Source: Actinospineispora acaciae DSM 45401 (GTDB taxonomy: Bacteria; Actinomycetota; Actinomycetes; Mycobacteriales; Pseudonocardiaceae). From it: DNA of 64,000 nucleotides. Of the stretch, positions 31,780-39,922 are shown piece after piece (the stretch's first letter is position 1; the number at the start of each line of letters is the position of its first letter). The notes under the pieces are model-generated. The model was not told where the DNA came from. It worked only from the letters and a program-made list of their open reading frames with translations, and did not search any database. A program made the position numbers and the translations under genes. The stretch is from the NCBI RefSeq assembly GCF_000620785.1, contig NZ_JIAI01000002.1:1-64000 (forward strand), given 5' to 3'.

Positions 31780-33857
31780 TGGGTTACATCATCGGGGTCG
31801 ACATCGGCGGCACGTTCACCGACTTCATCCTGTACGACTCGGACTCCGGCGCGGTGAAAGTGCACAAGGTCGCCAGCTCCGCGGAGCCGTCCGAGAGCCT
31901 GGTGGCCGGCGTCCTGGAGCTGTGCGACCGAACCGGGATCCGGCCCGCCGACATCGACTCCCTGATGCACGGCACGACCGTCGCCACCAACGCGATCCTG
32001 GAACACGACGGCGCCCGTACCGCGCTGATCACCACCAAGGGATTCCGCGACGTCCTGCACATCGGCCGCCACCAGCGGCCGCAGCACTACTCGATCATGC
32101 AGGACATCCCGTGGCAGAGCCGCCCGCTGGCCAGGCGCCGCCACCGCAAGGTGGTCACCGAGCGGGTCAACGCCCCCGGCGGCGAGATCGAGATCCCGCT
32201 GGACGAGGACGAGCTGCGCGCGGTGATCGCCGAGCTGCGCGCGGACGACGTCGAGGCGGTGGCCGTCGGGTTCGTCAACTCCTACCTCAACCCCGCCCAC
32301 GAGCGCCGCGCCCTGGAGATCCTCGCCGAGGAGCTGCCCGGCGTGTTCGTCACCGCGTCCAGCGAGCTGTTCCCGCAGTTCCGGGAGTTCGAGCGGTTCA
32401 CGACCACGGCGATCAACGCGTTCGTCGGGCCGAAGGTCGCGGAGTACCTGCGCCGGCTGGAGTTCGCGCTGGACCGCCACGGCATCGACAACAAGCTGCA
32501 CATCATGATGTCCAACGGCGGGGTGGCCACCGTGACCGCCGCCGCCCGCACGCCGGCCACGCTGCTGATGTCCGGCCCGGCCGCCGGGGTGCTCGGCGGC
32601 ACCTGGGTCGGCCGCCGGGCGGGGCGCCAGCGGCTGATCACCTTCGACATGGGCGGGACCAGCGCGGACATCGGCATCGCCACCGAGCGCGGCACCGTGG
32701 AGGCGCCCGCGCGGGACACCGCGGTCGGCGGGTACCCGCTGCTGGTGCCGATGCTGGACCTGCACACCATCGGCGCCGGCGGCGGCAGCGTCGCCTACGT
32801 CGACGAGGGCGGGGCGTTCCACGTGGGTCCGCGCAGCGCGGGCTCGGTGCCGGGGCCGGCCTGCTACGGCCGGGGCGGCACCGAGCCGACGGTCACCGAC
32901 GCGCACGTGGTGCTCGGGCGCATCGACCCGGACCGGTTCCTGGCCGGCGAGATGCGGCTGGACGGTGAGAACGCGCGCACGGCGATCGAGGGCCTGGGCC
33001 GCGAGCTGGGGCTGAGCGCCACCGAGGCCGCCGAGGGCGTGATCACGGTGGCCAACAACAACATGGCCGGCGCGGTGCGGGAACGGACCGTGCAGCGCGG
33101 GCTGGACCCCCGCGACTTCGCGCTGGTGGCCTTCGGCGGCGCCGGCCCGCTGCACGCCGCCGAGATCGCCGAGCTGCTGGACATCCCGGAGGTGCTGGTC
33201 CCGCCGTACCCGGGGATCACCTCGGCGATGGGGCTGCTCACCACCGACCTGCGCTACGACCTGATGCGCACGGTGTTCATGCTGCACACCGAGTTCGACC
33301 ACGCGCGGGTGAACGCGGACTTCGCCGAGCACGAGGCCTGGCTGCGCCGGCGGCTGGCCGAGGACGGGGTGGCCGACGCCGACATCGCGGTCGGGCGCGC
33401 GCTGGACTGCCGCTACGTCGGGCAGGGGTACGAGCTGCGGGTGGACATCCCCACCGAGACGCTGGATGACGGCGTGCTGACCGAGGCGGTGAAGGGCTTC
33501 CACGCGATCCACGAGCGGGAGTACGGGCACTGCTTCCCCGGCGAGGCCGTGGAGATCGTCAACCTGCGCAGCACCGCCACCGGCAAGGCCCCCCGCATGC
33601 ACCGGCTGCCCCCGCCCGCCTCGTCCGGTGCCTCGGAGGCGCTGCTGGGCAGCGGCTACGGGCTGTTCCGGGTGGACGGACGCCTGCGCGAGATGCCCGT
33701 GCTCTACATCGACCGCTGGAAGCTGCCGGCCGACGAACCCGTCACCGGCCCGGCCGTGATCTTCCAGCGGGACACCACGACCCTGGTCCCGCCCGGCTGG
33801 CAGGCGCGGCACGGCGACGAGGGCACCCTGTTCCTGACCAGGAGGTCCCCGCGATGA
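31779..33857 (+). CDS. hyuA: hydantoinase/oxoprolinase subunit A (HyuA)
   Basis: A 692-residue subunit with the ASKHA-type phosphate motif GVDIGGTFTDF at its start, MHGTTVATNAILE, a second phosphate region MSGPAAGVLGG and FDMGGTSADI, and the C-terminal VAFGGAGPLHA. With HyuB it forms an ATP-dependent ring-opening enzyme of the N-methylhydantoinase/5-oxoprolinase/acetone carboxylase group. GTG 31779 is preferred: GGGAGG precedes it and family members begin here. A GTG at 31737 is in the same frame but is in the leader RNA stem. It heads an operon with hyuB and an M20 hydrolase. Confidence 0.92.
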   Translation: MGYIIGVDIGGTFTDFILYDSDSGAVKVHKVASSAEPSESLVAGVLELCDRTGIRPADIDSLMHGTTVATNAILEHDGARTALITTKGFRDVLHIGRHQRPQHYSIMQDIPWQSRPLARRRHRKVVTERVNAPGGEIEIPLDEDELRAVIAELRADDVEAVAVGFVNSYLNPAHERRALEILAEELPGVFVTASSELFPQFREFERFTTTAINAFVGPKVAEYLRRLEFALDRHGIDNKLHIMMSNGGVATVTAAARTPATLLMSGPAAGVLGGTWVGRRAGRQRLITFDMGGTSADIGIATERGTVEAPARDTAVGGYPLLVPMLDLHTIGAGGGSVAYVDEGGAFHVGPRSAGSVPGPACYGRGGTEPTVTDAHVVLGRIDPDRFLAGEMRLDGENARTAIEGLGRELGLSATEAAEGVITVANNNMAGAVRERTVQRGLDPRDFALVAFGGAGPLHAAEIAELLDIPEVLVPPYPGITSAMGLLTTDLRYDLMRTVFMLHTEFDHARVNADFAEHEAWLRRRLAEDGVADADIAVGRALDCRYVGQGYELRVDIPTETLDDGVLTEAVKGFHAIHEREYGHCFPGEAVEIVNLRSTATGKAPRMHRLPPPASSGASEALLGSGYGLFRVDGRLREMPVLYIDRWKLPADEPVTGPAVIFQRDTTTLVPPGWQARHGDEGTLFLTRRSPR

Positions 33858-35629
33858 CGCCTTCCACCAGGGTGGATCCGATCACCGCGTCCGTGGTCGC
33901 CGGCACGCTGGAGAGCATCGCCGACGAGATGGCGCACAAGCTGACCCGGATGTCGTACTCCAGCATCATCCGCGAGTCCGAGGACTTCGGGTGCGCGCTG
34001 CTGGACGCGGACACCCAGCAGCTCGCGGAGTCGAGGCTGAGCACGCCGCTGCAGGCCGGACCGATCCCCGGCTACGTGCGCGGGGTGCTGCGCCGGTTCG
34101 ACGAGATCGGCGGGCGGTTCGAGCCCGGCGACGTGGTGATGCACAACCACACCTACTACGGCGCCTCGCACGGCCCCGACGTGGGCTTCATCGTTCCCGT
34201 CTTCCTCGGCTCCGGCGACGACACCGAGCTGATCGGCTACTCCGTGACCACCGCGCACCACCTGGACATCGGCGCGCTCTCGCCCGGCTCCTGCGGCATC
34301 GTGGACGCCCCGGACGCCTACGCCGAGGGCCTGCAGTTCAACGCGATCAAGGTCTACGAGCGCGGCCAGCGCCAGGAGTGGGTGTGGCGGCTGCTGCGCG
34401 ACAACATCCGCGCGGCCGATCTGGTGGTCGGGGATATGGAGGCGCAGATCGCGGCGGCCCGGATCGGCGCGGACCGGATGCTGGAGCTGGTCGGCAGGTT
34501 CGGGCGGGACACCCTGCTGGACGCCTCGGCGGACCTGCTCGACTACTCCGAGCGGATGCTGCGCAACAAGATCGCAGAGCTGCCGGACGGCACCTACCGC
34601 GCCGAGGGCACCGTGGACGGCTTCCTCGACCACCCCGACCCGCGCTACCGCGACCTGAAGATCAGCGTGGCGCTCACCGTCGCCGGGGACGAGATCACCG
34701 TGGACCTGGCTGGCACCGACGAGCAGATCGACCTGCCGCTGAACATGCCGTTCGTCGGGACCGTGGACATCGCGATCTACGTCGTGGTCCGCTCCATCCT
34801 GCTGGACAGCGCGCGGACAGGGCACGTCCCGGCCAACTCCGGGCTGTACCGGCCGATCACCATCACCGCGCCGGAGGGGACGCTGGTCAACCCGCGCTAC
34901 CCGGCGCCGGTGATCGCCAGGTTCTGCCCGGGCAACGTGCTGGCCGCCACCGTCATGCAGGCGCTGTCCGAGGTGGTCCCGACGCAGGTCAGCGCCGGGA
35001 TCGGGAACCTGAAGGTGGTGGCGTACAGCGGCCTGCGCCCGAGCGGGGACTACTGGGTGTACATGGACATCACCGAGGGCAGCTACGGCGGCCGGTACCG
35101 CAAGGACGGGCTGGACGCGGTGGACACCCTGTACGCGAACACCCGCAACAACCCCATCGAGGACATCGAGGCGCACTATCCGCTCCGGGTGGGCCGCTAC
35201 GAGCTGTCCGAGATGAGCGCGGGTCCCGGCGTGTGGCGGGGCGGGTACGGCTCGGTGCGCGACATCGAGTTCCGTGAGGCCGGCGGGTTCTCCATGGAGG
35301 GCGACGGCAACACGGTGGCGCCGGCCGGGCTGTTCGGCGGTCGGGTGGGTACGACCGGGCAGGCGGTGCTCAACCCGGGCGCCTCGGCAACGGGACTGCC
35401 GTCCATGTCGCCGTACCGCAAGGCGCGCGCGGGCGACGTGCTGCGTACCGTGAGCCCGTCCGGCGGCGGCTACGGCGACCCGCTGGAGCGTGACCCGTCG
35501 GCGGTGCTCGACGACGTGCTGGACGGGCTGGTCACGATGGAGGCGGCCCGGGACGACTACGGCGTGGTGATCGGCCCGGATTTCACGGTGGACCTGGACG
35601 GAACCGAACGGCTGCGGAGGGGTGCATAG
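33854..35629 (+). CDS. hyuB: hydantoinase/oxoprolinase subunit B (HyuB)
   Basis: A 591-residue partner of HyuA. Typical segments are DPITASVVAGTLESIADEM, MSYSSIIRESEDFGCALLD, DVVMHNHTYYGASHGPDVGF and the C-terminal gly-rich SPSGGGYGDPLERDP. HyuB supplies the metal-dependent part of the ATP-driven cyclic amide hydrolase. ATGA overlap (33854-33857) with hyuA couples translation. Substrate could be N-methylhydantoin (creatinine route), a substituted hydantoin or 5-oxoproline-like compound; the neighbouring carbamoylase favours hydantoins. Confidence 0.92.
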   Translation: MTPSTRVDPITASVVAGTLESIADEMAHKLTRMSYSSIIRESEDFGCALLDADTQQLAESRLSTPLQAGPIPGYVRGVLRRFDEIGGRFEPGDVVMHNHTYYGASHGPDVGFIVPVFLGSGDDTELIGYSVTTAHHLDIGALSPGSCGIVDAPDAYAEGLQFNAIKVYERGQRQEWVWRLLRDNIRAADLVVGDMEAQIAAARIGADRMLELVGRFGRDTLLDASADLLDYSERMLRNKIAELPDGTYRAEGTVDGFLDHPDPRYRDLKISVALTVAGDEITVDLAGTDEQIDLPLNMPFVGTVDIAIYVVVRSILLDSARTGHVPANSGLYRPITITAPEGTLVNPRYPAPVIARFCPGNVLAATVMQALSEVVPTQVSAGIGNLKVVAYSGLRPSGDYWVYMDITEGSYGGRYRKDGLDAVDTLYANTRNNPIEDIEAHYPLRVGRYELSEMSAGPGVWRGGYGSVRDIEFREAGGFSMEGDGNTVAPAGLFGGRVGTTGQAVLNPGASATGLPSMSPYRKARAGDVLRTVSPSGGGYGDPLERDPSAVLDDVLDGLVTMEAARDDYGVVIGPDFTVDLDGTERLRRGA

Positions 35630-35631
35630 AG

Positions 35632-36861
35632 ATGGAGTATCCGGTCGACGCGGCGCGGCTGGAGGGCGACCTGCGCACGCTGGCGGGTTTCAGCGCGCCG
35701 AGCACCCTGGGCGGGGTGACCCGGCGGGCCTGGTCGGAGGAGTTCTTCGCGGCCCAGGCCTGGCTGATCGAGCGGTTCGAAGAGGCCGGGCTTGCCGTGC
35801 ACGTCGACGCGGTGAACAACATCTGGGGGCGGTGGGAGGAGGGCTCGCTGCCGGCGGTGGTGGCCGGCTCGCACATCGACTCCGTCCCCTCCGGCGGCGC
35901 GTACGACGGCTGCCTGGGCGTGCTGGGCGCGCTGGAGGCGATCCGGGCGCTGCGCGCGGCGGGCCACCGGCCGTCCCGGCAGCTGTGGGTGGTGGCCTGG
36001 ATGGAGGAGGAGGGCAGCAACTTCGGCACCGCGCTGCTGGGCAGCCGCGCCTTCGTCGGCGACCTCGACCTCGACGACGCGGCCGCTCGCCGCGACCTGA
36101 CCGGCCGTACCCTCGCCGAGGCCGTCGCGGCGCGGGGCCACGACTGGTCCGAGCTGGCCGACCTGCCCTCCGGCGTCGACGACATCGGCTCGTACCTCGA
36201 ACTGCACATCGAGCAGGGCCCGATCCTGGAGGCGGCCGGACTCCCGGTCGGCGTGGTCACCGACATCGTGTGCTTCCGCGCCGGCACCGTGACCTTCACC
36301 GGGGTGTCCAACCACGCCGGCACCACGCCCATGGAGGGCCGCCGCGACGCCGCGGTCGGTGCCGCCCGCGCCATAGTGGCCGCCCGTGACCTCGCCGTCC
36401 GCCACGGCATCCGGGCCACCACCGGCCGCCTCTCCGCGACCCCCGGCGGCTCCAACGTGATCCCCGGCGCCGCCGCGTTCAGCCTCGACACCCGCCACCG
36501 CGACAAGCCCCCGCTGGACGCCTACCTGGCCGAGCTCAAGGACCAGTTCCGGATCATCGCCGACGACGAGGGCCTGACCTGGGACTACTCCGAGTCCTAC
36601 GACATCGACCCGGTCCCGCTGGACCCCGACCTGCAGAAGCTGTTCGGCTCGTTCTGCGAGGCGTCGTCGATCCCGTACCAGCCGATGGTCAGCGGCGCCG
36701 GCCACGACGCGATGGCGCTCGCGCCCCGGGTCCCGGCCGGCATGCTGTTCGTGCCCAGCCGCGCCGGCGTCAGCCACGCCCCGTCCGAGTACACCTCGCC
36801 CGAACACTGCGCCCTCGGCGCCGACCTGCTCGCCCGGGCCATGGCCCGCCTGAGCGAGTAG
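35632..36861 (+). CDS. M20-family N-carbamoyl-amino-acid hydrolase / allantoate amidohydrolase
   Basis: A 409-residue zinc amidase. Metal and active-site motifs: GSHIDSVPSGGAYDG, EEEGSNFG, LELHIEQGP, then the dimerisation domain with GVSNHAGTTPME and the C-terminal SGAGHDAMALA. This is the AllC/HyuC/beta-ureidopropionase group, which cleaves the carbamoyl (ureido) group of N-carbamoyl-L-amino acids or allantoate to give ammonia and CO2. It starts 2 nt after hyuB with CGGAGGGG upstream, so it completes a ring-opening plus decarbamoylation operon. Confidence 0.92.
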   Translation: MEYPVDAARLEGDLRTLAGFSAPSTLGGVTRRAWSEEFFAAQAWLIERFEEAGLAVHVDAVNNIWGRWEEGSLPAVVAGSHIDSVPSGGAYDGCLGVLGALEAIRALRAAGHRPSRQLWVVAWMEEEGSNFGTALLGSRAFVGDLDLDDAAARRDLTGRTLAEAVAARGHDWSELADLPSGVDDIGSYLELHIEQGPILEAAGLPVGVVTDIVCFRAGTVTFTGVSNHAGTTPMEGRRDAAVGAARAIVAARDLAVRHGIRATTGRLSATPGGSNVIPGAAAFSLDTRHRDKPPLDAYLAELKDQFRIIADDEGLTWDYSESYDIDPVPLDPDLQKLFGSFCEASSIPYQPMVSGAGHDAMALAPRVPAGMLFVPSRAGVSHAPSEYTSPEHCALGADLLARAMARLSE

Positions 36862-36872
36862 TCGTCGGGGAG

Positions 36873-36896
36873 CTAGTGTCGTTTACACGACACTAG
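36873..36896. terminator. 24-nt palindrome between convergent genes
   Basis: CTAGTGTCGT (36873-36882) and ACGACACTAG (36887-36896) form a perfect 10-bp inverted repeat around TTAC. It sits 12 nt after the M20 hydrolase stop and overlaps the stop codon of the opposing small gene, the place of a bidirectional terminator, though no T-run follows. An operator is the alternative. Confidence 0.55.
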
Positions 36897-37084
36897 GGAA
36901 CCTGGAGCTCCCGGTCCGAGGTCATGTCGCTCAGGCCCTTGGTGAGGTTCTTGCCGATGCCGTCGTCGCCCCCGATGTGCACGCCGTCGAGTTCGAGGGC
37001 CGAGCTGACGCCGGTGCCGGCGATCAGGCCGGCGGTGGCGACCGCCAGGACGGTGATCACACGGCGGAGCTTGCGAGCGGTCAT
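36893..37084 (-). CDS. small secreted protein with signal peptide
   Basis: Encodes 63 residues. MTARKLRRVITVLAVATAGL and a small-residue stretch ending ASSALE-like (VSSALE) make a Sec signal peptide, leaving a mature peptide of about 33 residues with GGDDGIGKNLTKGLSDM. Not a family I know; it resembles small exported proteins of actinomycetes. ATG 37084 has GGGGGAAC upstream; a start 18 nt earlier is possible. Its stop is in the palindromic terminator shared with the convergent M20 gene. Confidence 0.6.
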   Translation of the reverse strand: MTARKLRRVITVLAVATAGLIAGTGVSSALELDGVHIGGDDGIGKNLTKGLSDMTSDRELQVP

Positions 37085-37175
37085 GGTTGGTTCCCCCAGC
37101 ACGCTGTGACTCTGGTTACGAACGGTGCGAGCGTGACGATATAACAGCGGGTGGGTGTGCGGTGACCGGGGGTGC

Positions 37176-37817
37176 TCAGTGGAGCACGGTGAGCAGGCCC
37201 TCGACGCCGCGCTGGAACGCGGCGCCGACGCTGTCGACGCCGTCGAGGGCCGTACCGGTCATGGCGCCGTCGCGCATCATGACGAAGTGCCGCGCCGCGT
37301 GCCGTGGGTCGGGTCGCCGTGGTGAGTCGCCGAAGACCTGGGTGAACAGCTCGGCGAGCGTGCGCATGTACCAGGCTCGGTGGTCCAGGATCAGCTGGCG
37401 CACCGGGTCGTCGGGGTCGGGGTACTCGGCGGCGGCGTTGAGGAAGGCGCACCCTCGGAACTCCGGTCGCGCCAGGCTGTCGGTGACGGCGGCGCCGATC
37501 GCGCGCACCGCCTCGGCCGGCGAGGGCGCGGTCTCGACGGCCGCGTGCACCTCGGCGCGGATCTGGGCGTCGACGCCGCGAAGGTAGGCGAGCACGAGGT
37601 CTTCCTTCGAGGGGAAGTGTCGGTAGAACGTCGCCCGCGTGGCCGGCGCCTCGGCCAGGATCCGTTCGACCCCGACCGCCCGGATCCCCTCGAGGTAGAA
37701 CAGCCCGCTGGCCGTGGCCAGCAGCCGCTCCCGCGCCTCGGACCGCCCGCGCCGCCCCGGGTCGCCGTTCGGGCTGCCGTTCGGGCCGGCGGGCGCGGAG
37801 CGGGTCGGTGTCACCAT
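37176..37817 (-). CDS. TetR-family transcriptional regulator
   Basis: A 213-residue TetR repressor. After a disordered Pro/Gly-rich tail comes the HTH: RERLLATASGLFYLEGIRAV, then ERILAEAPATRATFYRHFPS (recognition helix) and KEDLVLAYL. The C-terminal ligand domain contains RGCAFLNAAAEYPDP, seen in the TetR/AcrR subgroup with a small C-terminal domain. It is divergent from the DUF308-like membrane protein (118 nt between starts), and two palindromes sit between them, so it probably represses both genes. Confidence 0.9.
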   Translation of the reverse strand: MVTPTRSAPAGPNGSPNGDPGRRGRSEARERLLATASGLFYLEGIRAVGVERILAEAPATRATFYRHFPSKEDLVLAYLRGVDAQIRAEVHAAVETAPSPAEAVRAIGAAVTDSLARPEFRGCAFLNAAAEYPDPDDPVRQLILDHRAWYMRTLAELFTQVFGDSPRRPDPRHAARHFVMMRDGAMTGTALDGVDSVGAAFQRGVEGLLTVLH

Positions 37818-37834
37818 GGGCCGAGAGTAGCAGA

Positions 37835-37850
37835 AAGAACGATCGGTCTT
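37835..37850. promoter_or_regulatory. candidate TetR operator 1
   Basis: AAGAACGATCGGTCTT is a near-perfect 16-nt palindrome (one mismatched pair) 17 nt upstream of the tetR start. GATC-centred palindromes with AGAC/GTCT-like arms are common AcrR/TetR operators. Confidence 0.6.
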
Positions 37851-37890
37851 GCATTTCCTGGCGCGGCATGCCAGGCTCGTCGCTGTTCGC

Positions 37891-37908
37891 AGAGAGAATG
37901 TTCTTTCT
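37891..37908. promoter_or_regulatory. candidate TetR operator 2
   Basis: AGAGAGAATGTTCTTTCT is an imperfect palindrome upstream of the divergent membrane-protein gene. Its right half GTTCTTTCTGC mirrors GCAGAAAGAAC at 37830-37840 beside operator 1, so the two sites may be bound together. Confidence 0.45.
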
Positions 37909-37935
37909 GCCTAGAGGCTTGGGAAAGGGACCGTC

Positions 37936-38475
37936 ATGACCACGACCACCGCCCCGACCGGGACAGGTGTCGCGCCGATCCTTCGACGGCTGTACGTCGT
38001 CCGCTTCGGGTTCGCCCTCGCCTGGGCGGTCCTGCTGTTCGCGACCGCGTCGAGCATCGGCCCGGCGTCGGCCGCCCTGCTCGTGCTGTACCCGGCGTTC
38101 GACGTGGCCGCCGCCGTCGTCGACGCCCGCTCCTCACGGGCCGGCGGGTCCGCCGCGGGCCTCTACGTCAACATCGTGATCAGTGCGCTCGCCGCCGTCG
38201 CACTGGCCGTCGCCCTCACCTCCGGCATCCCTGCCGTCCTGCGAGTCTGGGGCGTTTGGGCCGTCCTGGCCGGGATCGTCCAGCTCGTCGTGGCCGTCCG
38301 GCGTCGCCGCCTCGGCGGGCAGTGGGCGATGATCGCCAGCGGGTCCATCTCCGTGCTGGCCGGCGCGTCGTTCGTCCTCATGGCCGCGACCGCGGCGTCC
38401 CTGACCAACGTGGCCGGCTACGCCCTGTTCGGCGGCGTCTTCTTCCTCGTCTCCGCGCTGCGCCTGCGCCGGTAG
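37936..38475 (+). CDS. integral membrane protein, DUF308/HdeD-like
   Basis: A 179-residue protein with about six hydrophobic helices in three hairpins. They start LRRLYVVRFGFALAWAVLLF and continue with LLVLYPAFDVAAAVVDAR. This is the architecture of DUF308/HdeD-like proteins. It may respond to stress or modulate the membrane, but no activity is established. Divergent from the TetR gene, whose operators flank its promoter, so it is the likely target. ATG 37936 with GGGAAAGGGA upstream. Confidence 0.78.
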   Translation: MTTTTAPTGTGVAPILRRLYVVRFGFALAWAVLLFATASSIGPASAALLVLYPAFDVAAAVVDARSSRAGGSAAGLYVNIVISALAAVALAVALTSGIPAVLRVWGVWAVLAGIVQLVVAVRRRRLGGQWAMIASGSISVLAGASFVLMAATAASLTNVAGYALFGGVFFLVSALRLRR

Positions 38476-38488
38476 CCGTCGACCTGGG

Positions 38489-39922
38489 TCACTCGGTGAA
38501 GTCGGGGTAGGTCTGCGGGCAGAGCTCGTCGAGGCGGCGGCCGGCCCAGTCGGCGTCGGGCCAGCGTTCCCAGACCGAGGCGGCGGAGCGCTGCAGGCGG
38601 GCCAGTACGTCGCGTTCGGAGATGCCGCGCACGGTGCCGTCTTGCATGACCCACCGGCCGTCGACCATGACCGAGGCCAGGTCCTCGGCCTGGGCGGCGT
38701 AGACCAGGGTGCGGATGGGGTCGCGCACGGGGGTCATGAACAGCGAGTCGGTGTGCCAGAACAGCAGGTCGGCCTTGGCGTCGGGGGCGATCCGGCCGAG
38801 GTCGTCGCGGCCCAGGGCGGTGGCGGCGCGCAGGGTCGCGGAGTCGAAGACGTCGCGGGCGGTGGAAGCCTCGGCGTTGCGGCCGGTGACCTTGCCGAGC
38901 ACCGCCGTCCAGCGCAGCGACTCGATCATGGACTGGGGCGCGGTGTCGGTGCCGAGGCAGACGTTCACGCCCCGGCGCAGGTACTCCGGGTAGGTCTCCA
39001 GGACGATGCCCCGGCGGCCGAAGCACCAGGCGTTGTAGGCCACCGAGGTGCCCGAGTTGGCGAGCAGGGCCAGGTCGTCGCCGGGGTAGTTGGCGTAGCT
39101 GCTGCCGGCGACCACGATGGCGTGGCCGAGGATGGTGCGCGGGCCGAGGAAGCCGATCGACTCCAGCCATTCGATGGGCGTCTTGCCGTGCCGCTGGTTC
39201 ATCTCGATGAACTCGACGATGCTCTGCGAGGCGTGCAGCGACAGCGGCGCGCCCAGCGAGTCCGACGCCTCCTTGCTGGCGCGCAGCAGCTCCTCGGTGC
39301 AGGTGTCGACCTGGGCGGGGGCCAGGCAGCCCCGGATGCGGCCGTCGGCGCGGCCGTCTAGGGACTCGACGGTCTTGATGGCGCGTTGCAGCCCGGCCCG
39401 GCCGGCCTCCTCGTCCCAGGTGTAGGTCACCCTGGTGCCGTCGGTGGTGCGCCACGCGCCGGAGCGGTACATGTCGCCGATGTAGGCGCGGATCCCGGTC
39501 CGCTCCACCGCGTCGGCGACGTACTCCGAGGCGCCGTCCATGGCGAAGACGGTGGTGCAGCCGGTGCGGACCAGTTCGAGCATGGAGTAGTCGACGCACG
39601 CCTCGACGTCCTCGGGGCGCATGCTCTTCACGATGGTCGGCAGCACCTCGATGAGCCCGGTCTGCCAGAACACCCGCCGCCCGATGTCCTCCTGCAGCGA
39701 CTTGTCGATCGGCGACTCCGCGATGTGGGCGTGGGTGCTGATCAGGCCGGGGGTGATGATCCGGTCGGGGCAGTCGACGACCTCGTCGGCGGGGCCGTCG
39801 TACGAAGGGCCGACGTGCGTGACCCGGTCGTTGGTGACGACCACGCAGCCGTCGCGCAGGATGCGGTGGCCGCCACCTTGGTAGGCGACGATGTACGGGG
39901 CCTTGTACACGGTGGTCGTCAT
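38489..39922 (-). CDS. ATZ/TRZ-type amidohydrolase (cytosine deaminase-like)
   Basis: A 477-residue amidohydrolase of the chlorohydrolase/deaminase branch. The HxH motif is ISTHAHIAES, further ligands are in SLHASQS and ILGHAIVV, and the catalytic Asp is in CLGTDTAPQSM. Relatives deaminate or dehalogenate N-heterocycles such as triazines, S-adenosylhomocysteine or guanine. Substrate here is unknown; the coupled MHS transporter suggests an imported organic acid or base. The start ATG overlaps the transporter stop (ATGA at 39919-39922). Confidence 0.88.
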   Translation of the reverse strand: MTTTVYKAPYIVAYQGGGHRILRDGCVVVTNDRVTHVGPSYDGPADEVVDCPDRIITPGLISTHAHIAESPIDKSLQEDIGRRVFWQTGLIEVLPTIVKSMRPEDVEACVDYSMLELVRTGCTTVFAMDGASEYVADAVERTGIRAYIGDMYRSGAWRTTDGTRVTYTWDEEAGRAGLQRAIKTVESLDGRADGRIRGCLAPAQVDTCTEELLRASKEASDSLGAPLSLHASQSIVEFIEMNQRHGKTPIEWLESIGFLGPRTILGHAIVVAGSSYANYPGDDLALLANSGTSVAYNAWCFGRRGIVLETYPEYLRRGVNVCLGTDTAPQSMIESLRWTAVLGKVTGRNAEASTARDVFDSATLRAATALGRDDLGRIAPDAKADLLFWHTDSLFMTPVRDPIRTLVYAAQAEDLASVMVDGRWVMQDGTVRGISERDVLARLQRSAASVWERWPDADWAGRRLDELCPQTYPDFTE

